Shown here in pieces: positions 62,582 to 64,000 of a stretch of DNA of 64,000 nucleotides. The stretch lies in assembly GCA_027604005.1 (NCBI GenBank), contig JADGJT010000025.1:46140-110139 (forward strand), read 5' to 3'. Under the pieces are notes generated by a model, which was given only the letters and a program-made list of their open reading frames with translations, ran no database searches and was not told the DNA's origin. Each line of letters opens with the position of its first letter. Within the stretch, counting starts at the first letter, position 1. Made by a program: the position numbers and the translations under genes. Source of the stretch: Dinochytrium kinnereticum (lineage: Eukaryota; Chytridiomycota; Chytridiomycetes; Chytridiales; Chytridiaceae).

Positions 62582-64000
62582 TCACGTTGGCACTGCTCCT
62601 ACAATCACCAGCTCCTCCTCATAGACATCCGGCGGTACAAGCTGCAGCGGATACCGCCCCTCGGACACGCACAGCACACCCTCAACATCGCTCTGCACCA
62701 TCACAAGCCCCGGCACCGCCGCTCCTCCCTTTGCTCCTCCCCCCTGAGCTGTCACCTCCTTGAACCGTCTCTCCCACTCCTCCTCACTCGGCATCCATCC
62801 CTCCTCCTCCTCCTCCTCCTCCTCCGCTCCACCCTTTGCATCCTCAGATCCTTCCTCCTCATCCACCGCGTCCTCAGAATCCTTGCTCGCCCCATTCTGT
62901 CTCTCAACCTCTTGCCACTCTTTCATCCCTCCAGGCATCATTGAGAATTGTAATGGAGGTGGTGGTGCCCCTGCAACCCCCTTTGTCGATCCGCGACCAC
63001 CCCGTGTCTTCAAAGGCTTTTCGAATCCAGATCCTGTCCCCATTTGCGACTGTCCCTTTTGCTGATGCTGATTCCTGGGCCTTTTAGCACCAGAGGCCGC
63101 CTGGCCTCCCATTTGCATCTCATTCCCCTCGTCCAGTCTTTTCTGATGCTGCTGCTGCTGCTGCTGCTGAAGTCGTTGGTATTGTGTTTGCGCATCCATC
63201 TGATTCCAAGGCCTTTTTTGGCCAGTACTCGATTGCTGGTGATGATCATGTTGTTGAGGTCCAAACGTTCCTTTAGATACAGTTGTGTCAAGTCTTTGTG
63301 GTGTTTCATTATGTTTCAGAATATCGGGCTGCTGATGCTGCAGTTCATGTCTTTGAAGCGGTTGATGCTGCTGTTGATGCCAGGATTTCTTTGCCACAGG
63401 ACTCGCCGTCGACACAGATCCAGCCCCATGTGGGTTTTGCATATGTCCTTCAAAACCTCCAACTTTTCCCTCCTGCAGCGTCGCGTCAGAAATCTGTCTC
63501 TGCTGCTGAAGCCCTTTTTTCGTGGACACAGGACTCGCCGTGGAGAAAGGTCCAGTTCCCTGTGGGTGTTGTGGACGTCCTTCAACACCAGCACCTCCTC
63601 CGCTTTTACCCTCCAGCGGGGTCGCGTCCGGAATCTGTCTCTGCTGCTGTTTTAGAGGCTGCTGCGGATGTTTCGGAGGTGGTTGTTTTTGTTGAAGCCA
63701 AGGTTTCTTATCTGCAGGCTTTAATACAGTGCCTTCCTGCTGCTCGTGTCCTTGAACAGTACCAAGCCTGCCAGATAGAGACACTATCTCCGGACCCTGT
63801 CTCTGCGGTTGCTGATGCTTAAGCCAAGGTTTCTTTCCGACAGGACCCGACTTCACTTGAGGACCGTTTCCAATCTGCTGCTGCATGCTATCACTCACAC
63901 CACCGATTGCCTCTCCTACCGTCGTCTCTACACCCTGTCTCTGCGGTTGCTGATGCTGAAGCCAAGGTTTCTTTCCGACAGGACCCGACGTCACTTGAGG
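62582..64000 (-). CDS. Gln-rich repeat protein, 5' end outside the window
   Basis: One long open frame runs in from the right edge, so the N-terminus is missing. It contains imperfect repeats of about 46 residues built on GKKPWLQHQQPQRQ and related QQRQISDATLQEGK units. A Lys/Arg/Gly-rich part (KRPRNQHQQ, KTRGGRGSTKG) follows, then a Glu run of about nine residues and EEWERRFKEV. A more ordered C-terminus is last (GLVMVQSDVEGVLCVSEGRYPLQLVPPDVYEEELVIVGA). The stop codon TGA overlaps a strong donor-like GTGAGT at 62585-62580, so an additional 3' exon is possible. I do not recognise the family. Disordered, basic-plus-acidic layout suggests a nuclear or RNA-related scaffold; this is only a guess. 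Confidence 0.55.
   Translation of the reverse strand, partial: PQVTSGPVGKKPWLQHQQPQRQGVETTVGEAIGGVSDSMQQQIGNGPQVKSGPVGKKPWLKHQQPQRQGPEIVSLSGRLGTVQGHEQQEGTVLKPADKKPWLQQKQPPPKHPQQPLKQQQRQIPDATPLEGKSGGGAGVEGRPQHPQGTGPFSTASPVSTKKGLQQQRQISDATLQEGKVGGFEGHMQNPHGAGSVSTASPVAKKSWHQQQHQPLQRHELQHQQPDILKHNETPQRLDTTVSKGTFGPQQHDHHQQSSTGQKRPWNQMDAQTQYQRLQQQQQQQHQKRLDEGNEMQMGGQAASGAKRPRNQHQQKGQSQMGTGSGFEKPLKTRGGRGSTKGVAGAPPPPLQFSMMPGGMKEWQEVERQNGASKDSEDAVDEEEGSEDAKGGAEEEEEEEEGWMPSEEEWERRFKEVTAQGGGAKGGAAVPGLVMVQSDVEGVLCVSEGRYPLQLVPPDVYEEELVIVGAVPT

Noticed and set aside
61642..62582. Possibility that the Gln-rich frame is the first exon of the GT4 synthase
   Set aside because: There is no AG acceptor in roughly the 40 bases before ATG 61642 and the intervening 940 bases are microsatellite; treated as a separate gene.

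Overview
The window looks like nuclear DNA of a fungus, most plausibly an early-diverging (chytrid-like) one. The evidence is many short introns with GT...AG ends and CTAAC/CTGAC-type branch sites, an Urb2/Rpf2/Ndc80 gene set, a Zn2Cys6 regulator, and a fungal exopolysaccharide deacetylase. PARG and an MT-A70 methyltransferase are also present, and both are commonly missing from well-known yeasts. Lineage is inferred from gene content only.

The left part (1-13.7 kb) is compact and intron-rich: a small OB-fold-like gene, RPF2, PARG, NDC80, a DPPW-type MT-A70 methyltransferase and an URB2-like ribosome biogenesis gene, with 14-190 bp between neighbours. From 14.5 to 20.2 kb lies a nest of decayed retrotransposons. 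A Ty1/copia copy on the plus strand and a second truncated copia copy on the minus strand bracket a Ty3/gypsy polymerase remnant, which is itself split by a solo-LTR-like insert. From 20.5 to 30.4 kb a single multi-exon gene encodes a giant protein combining a B-box, a GBP-like GTPase, Cys/His-rich repeats and a C-terminal VWA domain with an intact MIDAS.

The right part (32.4-61.6 kb) is gene-sparse, with long low-complexity spacers. It carries, in order, a UDP-galactose/glucose 4-epimerase, an ERT1/AcuK-like Zn2Cys6-PAS regulator, a secreted Agd3-like (CE18) polysaccharide deacetylase, and a very large membrane glycosyltransferase. That glycosyltransferase has a C-terminal half resembling bacterial PelF (GT4) and a multi-pass region resembling PelG. 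Epimerase plus deacetylase plus GT4 synthase is the core of the Aspergillus galactosaminogalactan (GAG) pathway and of bacterial Pel. The region therefore reads as a candidate GAG/Pel-like cationic exopolysaccharide locus with a built-in regulator. The expected hydrolases (Sph3, Ega3) are not seen here. A partial Gln-rich repeat protein runs off the right edge. An 89-N assembly gap lies at 31223-31311.

All gene models were spliced by eye from reading frame, splice signals and family motifs; exon borders not stated explicitly are approximate.
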